Counted from the first letter of the stretch, positions 10,806-21,107 are shown. The stretch is DNA of 64,000 nt from Zymoseptoria tritici IPO323 (GCF_000219625.1 NC_018215.1:2604001-2668000); one strand, 5' to 3'. Program-made: numbers and translations. The notes: generated from the sequence alone by a model not told the origin.

Positions 10806-11128
10806 GGTTATTTATGGCACGTAGCAGAGGAGTGAGTGGTATATGAGCCGTATTGGTGATCCTTTGCTGCACTATTCATTCCGAAAGACGAATGATGCTC
10901 TCCCCTGTTGGCTCCTCATACTCACTCCCATTACCCGACGTTGACCCGAATCTCGGCGCACATGTATCTCCGTTCCGGTGGCTTCCATCGTCATCCTTGA
11001 ATTCACGCAAATCGTAAGCATCAACCACTGCACCTCTGCCCCTCACGTATCTAACATGTAATCTTCGACCCTTCCATATCCATCAAGGTCCCTCTATCAT
11101 CTCCCAGCATCCTCCATCCACCGACGAC
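10806..11128. promoter_or_regulatory. NOP14 3' end and BNA1 promoter region
   Basis: These 323 bases hold the 3' flank of NOP14 and the upstream region of BNA1. The last 60 bases are C/T-rich (CATATCCATC, CTCTATCATCTCCC), as expected of a fungal leader. No other feature seen. Confidence 0.35.
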
Positions 11129-11743
11129 ATGTCCTCCACCAACGGAAACACCACCACCACCACCCCCGCTCCCCCTCTCGGCTTCCCCCTCAACCTCCCC
11201 AAATGGCTCTCCGAAAACTCCCACCTCCTCCAACCCCCGATCAACAACTACTGCGTCTACTCCCACCCCCTCACAATCATGATCGTAGGCGGTCCCAACG
11301 CCCGCACGGACTACCACATCAACACGACCCCGGAATTCTTCTTCCAATACAAAGGCACCATGCTGCTCAAAACCATGCAAACCATCGATGGGAAAGAGAC
11401 GCCCGTGGACGTGTACATCAAAGAAGGCGAGATGTTCCTCTTACCTGGGAATGTGCCGCATAATCCGGTCAGGTTCAAGGATACCGTGGGCATTGTGATT
11501 GAGCAGCCGCGGCCGGAGGGGAGTGTGGATAAATTGAGGTGGTATTGTCGAGGGTGTGGAGGGGTTGTTTATGAGGATGGGTTTCATTGTACGGATTTGG
11601 GGACGCAGATTAAGGGCGCGGTTAATGGGTTTGGGGCGATGGAGGAAGGGGAGAGGACGTGTGGGAAGTGTGGGGAGGTTTGTCATGTGAGGCCGGGAGA
11701 GGAGGAGATGGAGGCTATGAGGAGGGGTGGGGAGGCGGCGTAG
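11129..11743 (+). CDS. BNA1: 3-hydroxyanthranilate 3,4-dioxygenase
   Basis: Intronless, 204 aa. Known reaction: iron(II)-dependent ring opening of 3-hydroxyanthranilate to 2-amino-3-carboxymuconate semialdehyde, the step leading to quinolinate in de novo NAD synthesis. The cupin iron ligands are visible as His63, Glu69 (HINTTPEFF) and His111 (LPGNVPHNP), with Arg59 before them. The C-terminus keeps the rubredoxin-like metal site seen in bacterial and fungal enzymes: Cys140/Cys143 and Cys178/Cys181. Length is slightly above yeast Bna1 because of a Thr/Pro-rich N-terminal stretch of about 15 residues. Cytosolic; no targeting signal. Confidence 0.93.
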   Translation: MSSTNGNTTTTTPAPPLGFPLNLPKWLSENSHLLQPPINNYCVYSHPLTIMIVGGPNARTDYHINTTPEFFFQYKGTMLLKTMQTIDGKETPVDVYIKEGEMFLLPGNVPHNPVRFKDTVGIVIEQPRPEGSVDKLRWYCRGCGGVVYEDGFHCTDLGTQIKGAVNGFGAMEEGERTCGKCGEVCHVRPGEEEMEAMRRGGEAA

Positions 11744-12317
11744 GTGACTTTGGGGTGTGGACGGAGAGATACAGCAGCATGGATATGCGCAAGAGGGGGA
11801 GGATGATACCCATATGAACAACACCGAGCGAGTTGAAGGATGTACACGAAAGATGTCTTGCTTCTGAAGGTACGTGAAAATGGTCTTTCATTCCCAAGGT
11901 ATGTCTCGTTCTCCATTCATTGCTCATCTTCATTGTGAAAGCGTATTTCGTGTTGTTCAGATACCTCCATGGCTCCGCTCAAACCGCACCACTCAACTCG
12001 CCCTCCAGTAGCTCGGTCGGTATCGTGTGAGCTCGAAGGACGAAAGTTTTGTCGTTGCTTTCATTCCTCGCGAAGACAACACACCTTCCTCGAACTGTAT
12101 TTCCGTTCCCTGGCGCAGATTGCACCGTCCAAGCCCACAGAGTCAGACACATGCGGTGCAGTTTGAGCGGAAACACGGAGGTATGCGCTCGTTCGTCTAA
12201 GCCGGCTAGCTGCATTATCGATATGAATTCACGTCACGCCAAACGAAACATTTCCCACATCATCGACCTCGTCCCGCCATCAATCAGACAAACGACAACG
12301 TCGACGAGCCCATTGCG
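11744..12317. other. Intergenic gap occupied largely by a MITE-like element
   Basis: Holds the BNA1 3' flank, the 218-base inverted-repeat element at 11964-12181 and about 130 bases before the HMG-box gene. No gene seen. Confidence 0.5.
11964..12181. mobile_element. MITE-like element, copy 2 (218 bp, TA-flanked)
   Basis: Terminal inverted repeats of about 27-29 bases: left CCTCCATGGCTCCGCTCAAA continues to CCGCAC, and the right end read in reverse is CCTCCGTGTTTCCGCTCAAA then CTGCAC. TA lies outside both ends (11962-11963 and 12182-12183). It shares termini and an internal TGCACCGTCCAAGC block with the 7818 copy. No ORF. Probably mobilised in trans by a Tc1/mariner transposase. Confidence 0.72.
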
Positions 12318-14903
12318 ATGCCCTGCGAAGATCCAACACACAGTCATGAGTGGCCAGAAGCTGGTCCGGCGGTCTTCCACATCCAGAACTGTGAGCGCCT
12401 CTGCTCTTTCTGCCCGCATCCCAAGAAGAACCAACGCTTCAGCGACGCCAGCAACCTTCGCGCTCATGTGGATCATCTGCATTTGAAGGACATGCCGGGC
12501 GTCACCATTGTCTCCGCGGTGAACTTGCGCAAAAGGAACGACAAGGAGTATGCGAAAGTCATTAATGCACCTCCGAGGAATCGCCCAAAGGCCAAGTCAA
12601 GAATCTCCGACCCGTCCAGTGTTGTTACCAAGTACAGCAATGCACCGGAGGATCCGACACTCCCATCATCCCTGCGAGTCTGCTCGACGTCAACGCCTGG
12701 GGAAGAGCTCACTACAATCCGCAACCTACTGTTCCTCAAAGCCGAACACCACGACACATTTCACCTCTTCGCCGAGTACCACCTTCAGCAAGCGCAATAC
12801 AACACTCCCCCGACGGACGAAGAGACTCTCAGTCTGGACACCGCAGCGTCATTCCTCCGCATTTATGGCGCACGGCTCTGGCCAAACGATGGCGCTCATC
12901 GGACACATCTATCCGCGGTCAATACTCTTCAGAACTACACCTACTGGAAAGGGAGTGATGAAGTAGCGGCTACTTGTCTTTCGGGACCATACTTTGCACT
13001 TCATTCGGTCGTGTCGGGGAGAGCGCGGAGAGCCTGGCAAGATGAGCAAGAGGAGCGGGCGCCTTTGAAGACCGACGAGCTGGCGTACTCCAAGCTGGGA
13101 GCGCTGATGAGGCTGTACTTCAGCAACTTGCTCAGGATTGGCTCCGTCGACGAATCCCGAAGTCTTCATTCCAAGATCATCAAGGATCCAGTCCAGCTGC
13201 TGAAAAAAATCATCGGTGGAGAACACACGACCACTCCGCCGAGCAAACGGAAGACCATGGTGGTGTTGAAACTTCCCAATCATCCTATTGCTGGTAGACA
13301 GCGGAGCTCCAGCCCCGATATACCACTCTCAGCCCTCATCGAAGAGTGGCGCTCGACTCATCGACTCACCGAGCCACCTGCCAAGCGCTTGAAGGTCGCA
13401 GGTTCGGAGCAGAGCCGCAAGCGCCCAGCGCTGGGCAAGATTATCACCTCGCCTCTTCCGGCCTCCAGCACTAGAACTGATCCTTCGCCCATCTCGAATG
13501 AGATGCTCACGCGGATGCAAGCACGCCGGGTGTCAAGCACGAGTCAAGACGGTGACAGCATTCGTATTTGTGTCTGCCCGCCGGGTCCAAAGATTGCAGG
13601 ACCACGAAACGGTGTGTTGAAAGCATGCCCATAAACCAGCAATATCTAACTTCTTCCAGCATACGTCCTATACTTTCAGCATCGTCAGGCCCAAGTTCCC
13701 GCCGAGCATCCAGGTCTGCGACAGCAGGAGATTGCTAAGATTATAGGCGAGCAGTGGCGGACGCTGGAGGTCGAAATTAAGAAAGAGTGGTATGCACTCG
13801 CGGACGAGGAGAAGAAACGCCATCAAGCGCAATATCCGTATTACCGCGCCCAACCGAAGTCAGGTCGACGGAACGCGTATCCCGCCGAGATGGGATTCAC
13901 TCCTGCCGTTCAAGAACTCACATGTAATAGATGTGGCGGCATCACAGTTGCCTGTGCTCCCAGCTCAAAGAAAGCACGCACTGGTATTGTTCAAGTCCAT
14001 CATCACAAGCGTAGCAATTCCTAACCACTCTCAGCATACAACCTGTTCTTCCAGCAGACTCACATCCATATCACTGCGGAGCACCCCGGCATCCACCAAA
14101 CAGAAGTCGTCAGGATCATCGGCGAACGGTGGCGGAGTCTGTCTCCCGAAGAGAAGGAGGAATGGAAATCTCTGGGGAGTGAGGAGAAACGTCGCCAAGG
14201 AGAACAGAACAGCCAGACCGTCGCTAGGCGCGGTCGGCAGAGCACCTTTACCTCGGGAAGGGAGGCCATTTTCACTGTCGAAAAGCCTACGTGCAATGAG
14301 TACGGTGGCTCCGCGGCTTCCTCGATGGCGCTGAACAGCGGCAATGCTCCGGCGGCTTCAACATCCGCGAACGAGCTGCTGTCCCAGCCAATGAACATCA
14401 GTGACATGGTGCGCCGGCAACTGGAAGCTGAACAGGAACCTCTTCATCATCTCAACCGTCCGTCGAACCGCGAGTCACAGGCTCGCAATCCCATCCGCAG
14501 GCTTCCTGTGTCTCTCTCAGAGGCTGAAGTTACCAGGAATCAAGCGGAGCTTTCCCGACAGTCGATTGGCTTCCAGCTCCCCACACCTCGCTCAAGTATC
14601 CAAGAGACCTCTCCGCAAAGCGCGTTCGACCGAAACCTCGCACTTCATCTCTCATCTCTACCACAAAACAACGAACCGATGCCTCCTCCAGCTCGCCCTT
14701 GGCCGACCCTTCCCCGCCAGCCAGATGGGTATGAGGTTCCGCGATTTAGTTCAGATGTGTGGAATCCGCAGGAAGAAGAGGAGATGATGAGAAGCATGGA
14801 ACTGTCGGGCGAGATGGCGGCACAGCAGCAACTCAAGTCCGTTGATCACTTCAAGGCTTATGAGATTGCGGCGGGGAGTCTGGGAGGGCTGCCGTTTTGC
14901 TGA
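12318..14903 (+). CDS. C2H2-like zinc finger plus two HMG boxes, putative DNA-binding protein
   Basis: Three exons: 12318-13611, 13660-13983 and 14035-14903, with introns of 48 and 51 bases, giving 828 aa. Residues 29-55 form a C2H2-like finger (Cys29, Cys32, His50, His55). A long middle region follows with basic patches (KRLKV, SRKRP). HMG box 1 starts at about residue 432 (RNAYVLYFQHRQ ... IIGEQWRTL) and HMG box 2 at about 540 (AYNLFFQQTH ... IIGERWRSLSPEEKEEW). Both boxes begin exactly at an exon start in the same phase, with G|CA TAC at each junction. The C-terminus is Pro/Ser-rich. Family inference: nuclear architectural or transcription factor. It does not look like a MAT1-2-1 mating-type HMG protein, which has one box. 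Confidence 0.75.
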
Positions 14904-15497
14904 AGGGCAATCCGGATACCTCACCCGTGAAGTCCTGTCGATGTTTTCGCCGACGGAGGGCGCATACCATAAGGAAGCGATGGAGAGGGGAAAAAAGCAG
15001 GAGAAAAAGATGCTAAGTGAAGAGATCAAGGAAAAGAGAAAGAGAAACATCCCGAAAATGGCTCAAAATCTGTACGTGCGTACGGAAGAAAGATGCACGG
15101 TGAAGCGACGCACACCTGATCAGCGCAATTGTACAGATTCGACCCAAGACAAATGACATACCTTGTCACTCTTATTGTCCGACCTCACCGCCCACCTTGA
15201 ACCCAACTCTCCTCCACCAACCTATCCAGTCCAACAATACCTCCCACTTCCTCAACCTCATCAATCCACGCCATCACATCCACTTACTCCGTCCTTACAG
15301 CCTCTTCATCAAACCCCATCCCCACATCCTCCAGCACCCCATCAAGCCACCTTTCAACCCGTGAGTAGTCCTTCGGATCCTATCCCACCGGCTCATCCGT
15401 AACCTGACACAACTCTGGCGCAATATCCTCCATCCACCCATTTAGCACCGGACCCCTGAAAATTGAAACGTTCTCCCGAAACTGTCTACCCCATTCC
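14904..15497. other. Intergenic between convergent genes
   Basis: About 590 bases. Pro-rich frames at 15163-15402 are explained by C-rich sequence. No gene or repeat identified. Confidence 0.4.
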
Positions 15498-16700
15498 TCA
15501 GCCATGCAGACTGGTGATTGGCATGGTAGGAGGAGAGCAAGTGTCATCAGAGTTTGACTGCAGGAGACAGGATCCGGACAGTAAGCAGACAGGCGAGCTG
15601 ATGCGTTTTCCGAAAGACTGGTGGAAGTTGACGGTATTGGTGTTGGTATGGTCGTTTTTGGAGATTATGGAGAGGGTTGAAGTAGGTGAGCTCGTGTCCA
15701 GGATTGATAGCCCGCAGAATAGGTCTTCGCTATTCTCGTCGCTGACCGTAGCGCCTGGGTTGTAGTAGCGGATGAGGTCCATGCCGAACAGATCGAGCGG
15801 ATCCGACGATTTTGACCTCTCCGGAGACGGCATGTTCGGTACATTCAGGGCGGAGTCGCTCCCCTGGGTCGCCGCTGATGAACCTGGAGACGACTTCGGG
15901 GTGGAGGGAAAAACAGCAGGCACCCTGATCTTCGACGCAAAATCCGAATTCTGCATCATCTTCCGCACCGTCCAGTACCTCAATTTTCCGTTGCGGCAAT
16001 GCGACCGGCTCACATGCCCTCTCAATGTACGCACCTCGCCAAAGAGCGGACTAACACTATTGAACCGCTCGCAGAGCTGATAGATCCGTTCGCAAAATTC
16101 GACGAAGAAGTCGCCGGAGTCTGGCCATGGGTGGGTATGGGGAGTGGTTGTGTGGCAGACGAGGTAGGGGGGCGGAGGTCGCTTCGCGATCGAGTTGGGT
16201 CTTTGAGCAGCTGGGGAGGAGATCGTTGCCAGAGTTTGTTGTGGTCTCAAGAGGGTGAGTTGAGAGAGAAAGGGCGGAGGAGAGAAGGGGCGGAGGCTCG
16301 GAAGAGGTCTCTTTGGGCGTGCATCGCTCGGTTCGTCTGCATTAACACTCTGCCAACGGGGGGACTGCGAGTAGAGAATATGCGATTGCTGGCGACGGAG
16401 TGGACCTGGTTGAAGCATCGGGATCTTTCGCCTGATCTCAGGAGACGATGCGGCCCAAGGAATCTGGTAGGCTGCTTTGATCTCCTGGTCGAGAGTGCAA
16501 GTGAAGAGTGACGATCCGAGATTTTGAGGAAAGTCTCTGAAGTCCTGAACGGCATCGAAGGCATCAACGTCGTTGCCATATAGCCCTGCGTAGAAAGACG
16601 GGTCGAAGGCTGGATCATCCAGATCGCCGCCGTGTAGACCGGTGTAGAAAGCCTGGTCAAAGTCCATGTAGGCCATCGGATAATGCTGCGAGTAGTCCAT
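15498..16700 (-). CDS. Hypothetical protein with a degenerate zinc-finger segment related to the HMG-box neighbour
   Basis: Intact frame of 400 aa from ATG 16700. The N-terminus has two tandem copies of a short motif (AFYTGLHGGDLDDPAFDP, then SFYAGLYGNDVDAFDA). Residues 200-255 read HTHPWPDSG ... CERIYQLCERF ... LRGHVSRSHC, resembling residues 8-55 of the adjacent HMG-box protein (HSHEWPEAG ... CERLCSFC ... LRAHVDHLH). Here one zinc-binding Cys of the pair is missing, so metal binding is doubtful. No HMG box. It converges with that gene, which suggests an inverted duplication followed by decay. Function unknown. Confidence 0.5.
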   Translation of the reverse strand: MDYSQHYPMAYMDFDQAFYTGLHGGDLDDPAFDPSFYAGLYGNDVDAFDAVQDFRDFPQNLGSSLFTCTLDQEIKAAYQIPWAASSPEIRRKIPMLQPGPLRRQQSHILYSQSPRWQSVNADEPSDARPKRPLPSLRPFSPPPFLSQLTLLRPQQTLATISSPAAQRPNSIAKRPPPPYLVCHTTTPHTHPWPDSGDFFVEFCERIYQLCERFNSVSPLFGEVRTLRGHVSRSHCRNGKLRYWTVRKMMQNSDFASKIRVPAVFPSTPKSSPGSSAATQGSDSALNVPNMPSPERSKSSDPLDLFGMDLIRYYNPGATVSDENSEDLFCGLSILDTSSPTSTLSIISKNDHTNTNTVNFHQSFGKRISSPVCLLSGSCLLQSNSDDTCSPPTMPITSLHG

Positions 16701-17622
16701 AGTGAGATCTGCAGAATGAGTGTCTGGTAGAGTGAGTGATATTATGATGCTGCCGTGTGAGGGCTTGTGAGTGATATGTATCGCTGAATGTGAGGTTTCA
16801 AGGATGAGAGTGGCTCCAAAGGTCGGACCTGGCGGTGGGCAGGCGTGGCTGTCGAGGGAGTCGCTACGAGAACACTTTCACTCTTCACACCTTCCTCGCC
16901 CAGAGAGATTGATGACAGCTAGTCTGCGATGCCACAATTTGCGGACGTCTCGACATCATGGTTATCGATCGCTGTACTTGGTGATGTTCGACTCCTGAGA
17001 AACTCTGCGAACGTCCCAGACTTCGTTGTGGGCACAGCACTTGGAAGAGACTTGAAAGCGCGGAAGCGGCCTTGAGTGGCTCGGTTCTGCGCAGGTTGAG
17101 TGGAGCCATCGGCTTGGATTATGAGGAGCTCGGGTAAGATACCTGGTAAGGTAGTGCTGACCGTCGCCGAGTAATTACTGTTCGCTGCTCGCCGTGTATG
17201 TGTGAAGTACCTGCCATGGCTTATGGCTCATACCGACCAGTCACTGCAGCGCTGAAAGATGGATGCGCAGCTTGTAATTGCCGAGATCGAAAGCGCATGC
17301 CGAAGCTTCCAGCTTCCTTCCATTCCAAGCCCCGAATGCAGCGCTTCGCTTGTACTGCCGCTTCTCTCCATTCCACCAAGATCGAGAACAGTTCTCTCGA
17401 TCTGTGTAAAGCGCTGCAACGATCTTTGCCAGTCGAAAGCCCAGCTTTGCGCCTGATCCTGTAAGCACAGTTGTACGCCTTCATCTGACTGCATCATGCG
17501 CTTTCCATTGCCTTCACTTGCCAGGAAGTGCGGGATAGCAGTCCTTTCCTTTCGTTGTGCCGAATTATCCGCTTCATTTCCCCACCGCTGTCTTGATCCA
17601 TTCAATCGCACCCGAGTCCACT
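16701..17622. other. Intergenic, no convincing gene
   Basis: Several overlapping frames of 60-130 codons occur on both strands around 17200-17620, none with a recognisable domain or consistent splice signals. I could not assign any. Confidence 0.35.
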
Positions 17623-17882
17623 TCAATCCTTTCCATCCTGCTCTCTGTCTTTCTTCTTCTTCCTGCGGAGCAGGCCCATGACCACGAGTCCGAAAGTGGC
17701 GGCGAGCAAGACCTTGGGTGAGGCGAAGCCGTCTGACTATGAGTCAGTGGATTATCAGGTGGGATGTGAACGGAAGACATGCTTCCTTGCTTGCGACGGT
17801 CGTCGTGGTGACTCCGATGACTGCGGCGGGATGAGGAGCGCGGGCGAGAGCGAGATCGAGAGCGTGAGCGGGAGCGGGGCAT
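17623..17882 (-). CDS. Small RS-rich protein with C-terminal membrane segment (tentative)
   Basis: From ATG 17882 the minus strand encodes MPRSRSRSRSRSRPRSSSRR then SHRSHHDDRR. A second stretch in another frame, ending at TGA 17623-17625, encodes SPKVLLAATFGLVVMGLLRR followed by KKKKDREQDGKD: one hydrophobic helix with a basic end. The two need an intron or frameshift between about 17830 and 17735. An acceptor (CTCATAGTCAG) with a CTGAC branch-like site is present, but the donor is unclear (phase fits GTCGCA or GTCACC). If joined, this would be an 80-90 aa tail-anchored protein. Not recognised as a named family. Confidence 0.4.
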
Positions 17883-18352
17883 CGTTGTGCTTTGGTCTGT
17901 TGAAGACTGAAGATGTTGTGTGTGAGTGTTGTGGTGTGTTCGAAGTCGAGAAGGTTTGTGTTGGTGTTTGCTCAAGCTTGAGCTGGAGAGCTACGATCGG
18001 CGCTCTGTCACATGAAGAAGCGGGAGCGGCAGGGCGAGAGGCAGCTGACCGGGGCCCAAGCTTGGTGAGACGAAGTGAGGTAAGCTGCAGAATCGGGACA
18101 CTGCAGTGTTCAAACGTCGCCCGTGGCCACCAATGGCATAGACTCATTGTCATCGAGCGAGAGTGAAGCTTGGACTGCAGCAACCCTCCTCTTGTCCTTC
18201 ATGCCGCCGTCCTCCATGCCCTGCTGGGGAGGTAAGCGACAGCGCACCAAAGACGGGCTGATCAGTCGAGCGGAGTGGGCCGCGCGATTTATGAGGCCTG
18301 GGCAGCATCCCAGCGTCGGCACCAAGTCGTTTTACGTGGCCGGGAATGGATC
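17883..18352. other. Intergenic, nothing identified
   Basis: About 470 bases between two minus-strand genes. It holds only short overlapping frames and should include the promoter of the small RS-rich gene. Confidence 0.3.
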
Positions 18353-19408
18353 TCAAGACGCAGCAACCCTCTTCTTCTTCTCCTCACCTCCACCCTTCAC
18401 AAATCTCACAGCCTTATGACCCTGCTCCTTCCCAGGTCCGCTTCCATGTCCCTCATCCCAGCACTCCTGGCAATACAAATCGCCATCGCATCCCAAACAC
18501 TTCACCTCTCCGTCCTCGTTGCAAATGCAGCACCACGAGTCGATGTCTTCGTCGGTGTACTTAGGCAGACTCGAGTCTCCGTTGGGCTTGACAGAAGCTG
18601 TGATAATGGGCTTCTTGGCCGAGGAAGGTTTCGATGTTGGAGTTGAGGGAAGATTCAGACCCAGCTGGGAGAAGCGGGCGGCAAGATCTGTGTCTTCTTT
18701 TGCTCGTGACTGAGAGGGAGGCGGAGCGGGTAGATTTGATGGAGTAGAAGGGAGATCGAGGCCAAAGGTCTCAGTCGGCCGAGTGTCGTTGCTGGCGGCT
18801 TCCTCCTCCTCGCCACCACCATACTTTGCTTCCATTTCAAGCTCGGCCAGGATACGCTGAACGTAGCCGTCGGCTTCTGCTTCATCTCGCTGGTCTTCCG
18901 CTTTCTCGGAGTCCTCTTCCTGGTCATTCTTGGGGTTCGCTGGGTCTGCATCAGGCTCGGCATTGTCGCCAGCGGCATTCTCCGACTCCGCTGGAAGAGC
19001 TTCCTTAGCCTCCTTCAGCAGCGTCTCAATGTGCTTCGGGTCTTCAGGGTCCAGTTTCCATTGATCGTCTGGACCAAGCTCTGCCAGCAGGTCTTCCAAG
19101 CTTTGCTCCTCGCCTTCTTGCTGCCAGTCTCGAATCGGATCACGCTCTGAAGCAATCTCGACTTGCGTTCTTGCTGTCAAAGCATCGGCGGAGTCTGCTG
19201 CGGAAGTCTGACTGGGAGTGGTCGAGAAACCCTGAGCCGGGCCTGCTCCGCCTGCTCGGAGATTCTTGAGGCGGTCTGCTAGTCTGTCTTCGAGACTTTG
19301 AGGCTTTGACGTTTCGACATCTATCGACGGAGCCTTTTGCTGGAAGCTGAGGTTTGATGGCTTCAATGCATTCAATCTCGCCAGCAGGTCATCGTCGTGG
19401 GCCGGCAT
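18353..19408 (-). CDS. ZFYVE19/ANCHR-like protein (abscission checkpoint regulator family)
   Basis: Intronless, 351 aa. N-terminal residues 1-20 (LLARLNALKPSNL) and 40-52 (LEDRLADRLKNLR) form short amphipathic helices like the MIT-interacting motifs of this family. A long acidic central region follows. The C-terminus has a Cys-rich zinc site: CCICNEDGEVKCLGCDGDLYC, then CQECWDEGHG and a final GHKAVRF. In animals the homologue ZFYVE19 holds ESCRT-III/VPS4 during the NoCut abscission checkpoint; the fungal role is inferred from family. Five or more Cys and two His are spaced for two zinc ions. It is divergent from the phosphatase gene to the right. Confidence 0.75.
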   Translation of the reverse strand: MPAHDDDLLARLNALKPSNLSFQQKAPSIDVETSKPQSLEDRLADRLKNLRAGGAGPAQGFSTTPSQTSAADSADALTARTQVEIASERDPIRDWQQEGEEQSLEDLLAELGPDDQWKLDPEDPKHIETLLKEAKEALPAESENAAGDNAEPDADPANPKNDQEEDSEKAEDQRDEAEADGYVQRILAELEMEAKYGGGEEEEAASNDTRPTETFGLDLPSTPSNLPAPPPSQSRAKEDTDLAARFSQLGLNLPSTPTSKPSSAKKPIITASVKPNGDSSLPKYTDEDIDSWCCICNEDGEVKCLGCDGDLYCQECWDEGHGSGPGKEQGHKAVRFVKGGGEEKKKRVAAS

Positions 19409-19940
19409 ATTGACTTATCTTGCCCATCGAAGCCTTTGCTGACCGAAGGACAGGCAAGAATGGCGTGCGGTTCCGTGAGGATCCAGCGAACGGGTTTGAG
19501 CAGACTGGCTTGCCTATGATACTCAAGGTTGCTTTCAAGGTCCAGCAGACAGGATATCTGTTCGCAGGACAGCAATGAAGCAGTAATTACTCAAATAGGC
19601 AGGTACGGTAGTGGCCAGCAAGGTTGTGGTGAACAGTCACTTCATCCCTCCTCCAAGACCGCCGGCCTGACGCTGGTCCGTGCGTCTTTCGGCACGACCA
19701 ACCCAATCGGGAGCGCGCCGGGATCCCAACCGCGACTCTGGCACGAAAGCTGAACCCAAAATTAAAGTCCGGAACGTTACTCTTCGTCTCAACCCCAACA
19801 ACTTGCGACATCCCGATAAAGATCTCCTGGCCGCAAATTCTCCTACTGCTTAGTGGCGATACACTCTGTGGCATGTAGCCAACATCGCCGCCGGACGGGC
19901 AACCAACGCCACCTTGCCTCGAGCAACGACAACCTCCGCG
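19409..19940. promoter_or_regulatory. Divergent promoter region between the ZFYVE19-like and PP2C genes
   Basis: The 532 bases between the divergent starts should hold both promoters and leaders. No other feature seen. The phosphatase frame is open upstream to 19914 but has no ATG there. Confidence 0.4.
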
Positions 19941-21107
19941 ATGCTGACCTTGCGGCTGAAGCCTACCAGCAGTGTCGCCTTCACGATACCACGACAGACG
20001 ACAATACATCAGATCCAACGACGAACACTGTTCTCCTTCCCTCGACTATTCGCCGACACCCGCCGCGAGCAGCACCGCTCCCGCGATCCACAAACCGGCC
20101 TCAAGACTCCCGTCCCAGATGGCTCCGCCGATAAGAAGTCTGCTTCTCCCTTCTACTTCGCCGCGGGCTACGCTGGCTGGGCGAAACGACCGTCTCGACC
20201 TTTCCCTCCGCCGTTCTTCTCGCCTCCTTCCGGCTCCTTCTCCGATCCGCTTAGCACCACCCACCGATCGATGGACCGCCGGCCGAAAGTCGACGGACAG
20301 ATGATAAGAGGCGTTACGAATGGCGATGATGCGATGCTGGTGTCTGAGACGTTGATTGCGACGAATGACGGTGTAGGAGCTTGGGCGACAAGAGAAAGAG
20401 GATGCGCTCCGCTGTGGAGTCGGCTGATTGCGCATTTCATGGCACTTTCGGCGGAGAAGGCGTTGTATGCGGGCGGAGAGGATGGAGAGCCAGAGCCGGT
20501 GAAGTGGCTGGAAGAGGCGTATGAACACACCAAGGCCGCGTTGAGCGAGCCGAATGAGTGGCATGGGACGACAACCACGAGTGCGGCGTTGCTCCATTGG
20601 AAGGACGACAAGCCGCTTGTGTATGTGACACAGTTGGGCGATTGCAAGGTCTTGGTGGTTCGGCCGCAGGAGAGTGGAGAAGGAGAGGTGCTCTTTTCAA
20701 GCGTGGAGCAGTATCATTACTTTGATTGTCCTCGACAGCTGGGAACCAACAGTCCGGATACCCCAGAAGGGAATGCAGTGCTGGATAAAGTGGATGTGGA
20801 GGAGGATGATGTGGTTTTGGCGTTGAGCGACGGAGTGACGGACAACTTGTGGGAAGAGGAGATTTCAGACTACGCAGCAGGAGCGTTGAAGACTATCAAG
20901 GAAAAGCATGGACATGACTTCGATCTGCAGCAGGCGATGAAGTATGTGGCGCAGGAAATTGTGCTGGCGGCGAGGAAGATTGCGGAGGATCCGTTCGCCG
21001 CTTCGCCATTTATGGAGAAGGCTGTTGAGGAGGGATTGGCGATTGAGGGTGGGAAGCCGGATGATATCTCGGTTGTGGCTGCGATTTGCAAGAGACGGAA
21101 GGGATGA
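19941..21107 (+). CDS. Azr1/Ptc7-type mitochondrial PP2C phosphatase
   Basis: Intronless, 388 aa from ATG 19941. The first 30 residues (MLTLRLKPTSSVAFTIPRQT) are basic, hydroxylated and lack acids: a mitochondrial presequence. PP2C motifs follow: NGDDAM then ATNDGVGAWA near 130-150 (metal-binding Asp-Gly), GTTTTSAALL near 215, LGDCKVLVV near 235, LALSDGVTDNLW near 295 and GKPDDISVV near 375. This order matches Ptc7/PPTC7 and S. pombe Azr1. Known role: matrix Ser/Thr phosphatase acting on mitochondrial proteins, including coenzyme Q biosynthesis factors in yeast. The Pro-rich linker at residues 80-110 is longer than in yeast. All metal-site motifs are present, so it should be active. Confidence 0.85.
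   Translation: MLTLRLKPTSSVAFTIPRQTTIHQIQRRTLFSFPRLFADTRREQHRSRDPQTGLKTPVPDGSADKKSASPFYFAAGYAGWAKRPSRPFPPPFFSPPSGSFSDPLSTTHRSMDRRPKVDGQMIRGVTNGDDAMLVSETLIATNDGVGAWATRERGCAPLWSRLIAHFMALSAEKALYAGGEDGEPEPVKWLEEAYEHTKAALSEPNEWHGTTTTSAALLHWKDDKPLVYVTQLGDCKVLVVRPQESGEGEVLFSSVEQYHYFDCPRQLGTNSPDTPEGNAVLDKVDVEEDDVVLALSDGVTDNLWEEEISDYAAGALKTIKEKHGHDFDLQQAMKYVAQEIVLAARKIAEDPFAASPFMEKAVEEGLAIEGGKPDDISVVAAICKRRKG

Noticed and set aside
12318..14903. HMG-box gene as a mating-type (MAT) locus
   Set aside because: It has two HMG boxes plus a zinc-finger-like N-terminus, and neither the usual MAT1-2-1 motif nor the common flanking genes (APN2, SLA2) are visible.
15163..15402. Pro/His-rich plus-strand frame
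   Set aside because: Explained by C-rich simple sequence; starts without good context and has no conserved features.
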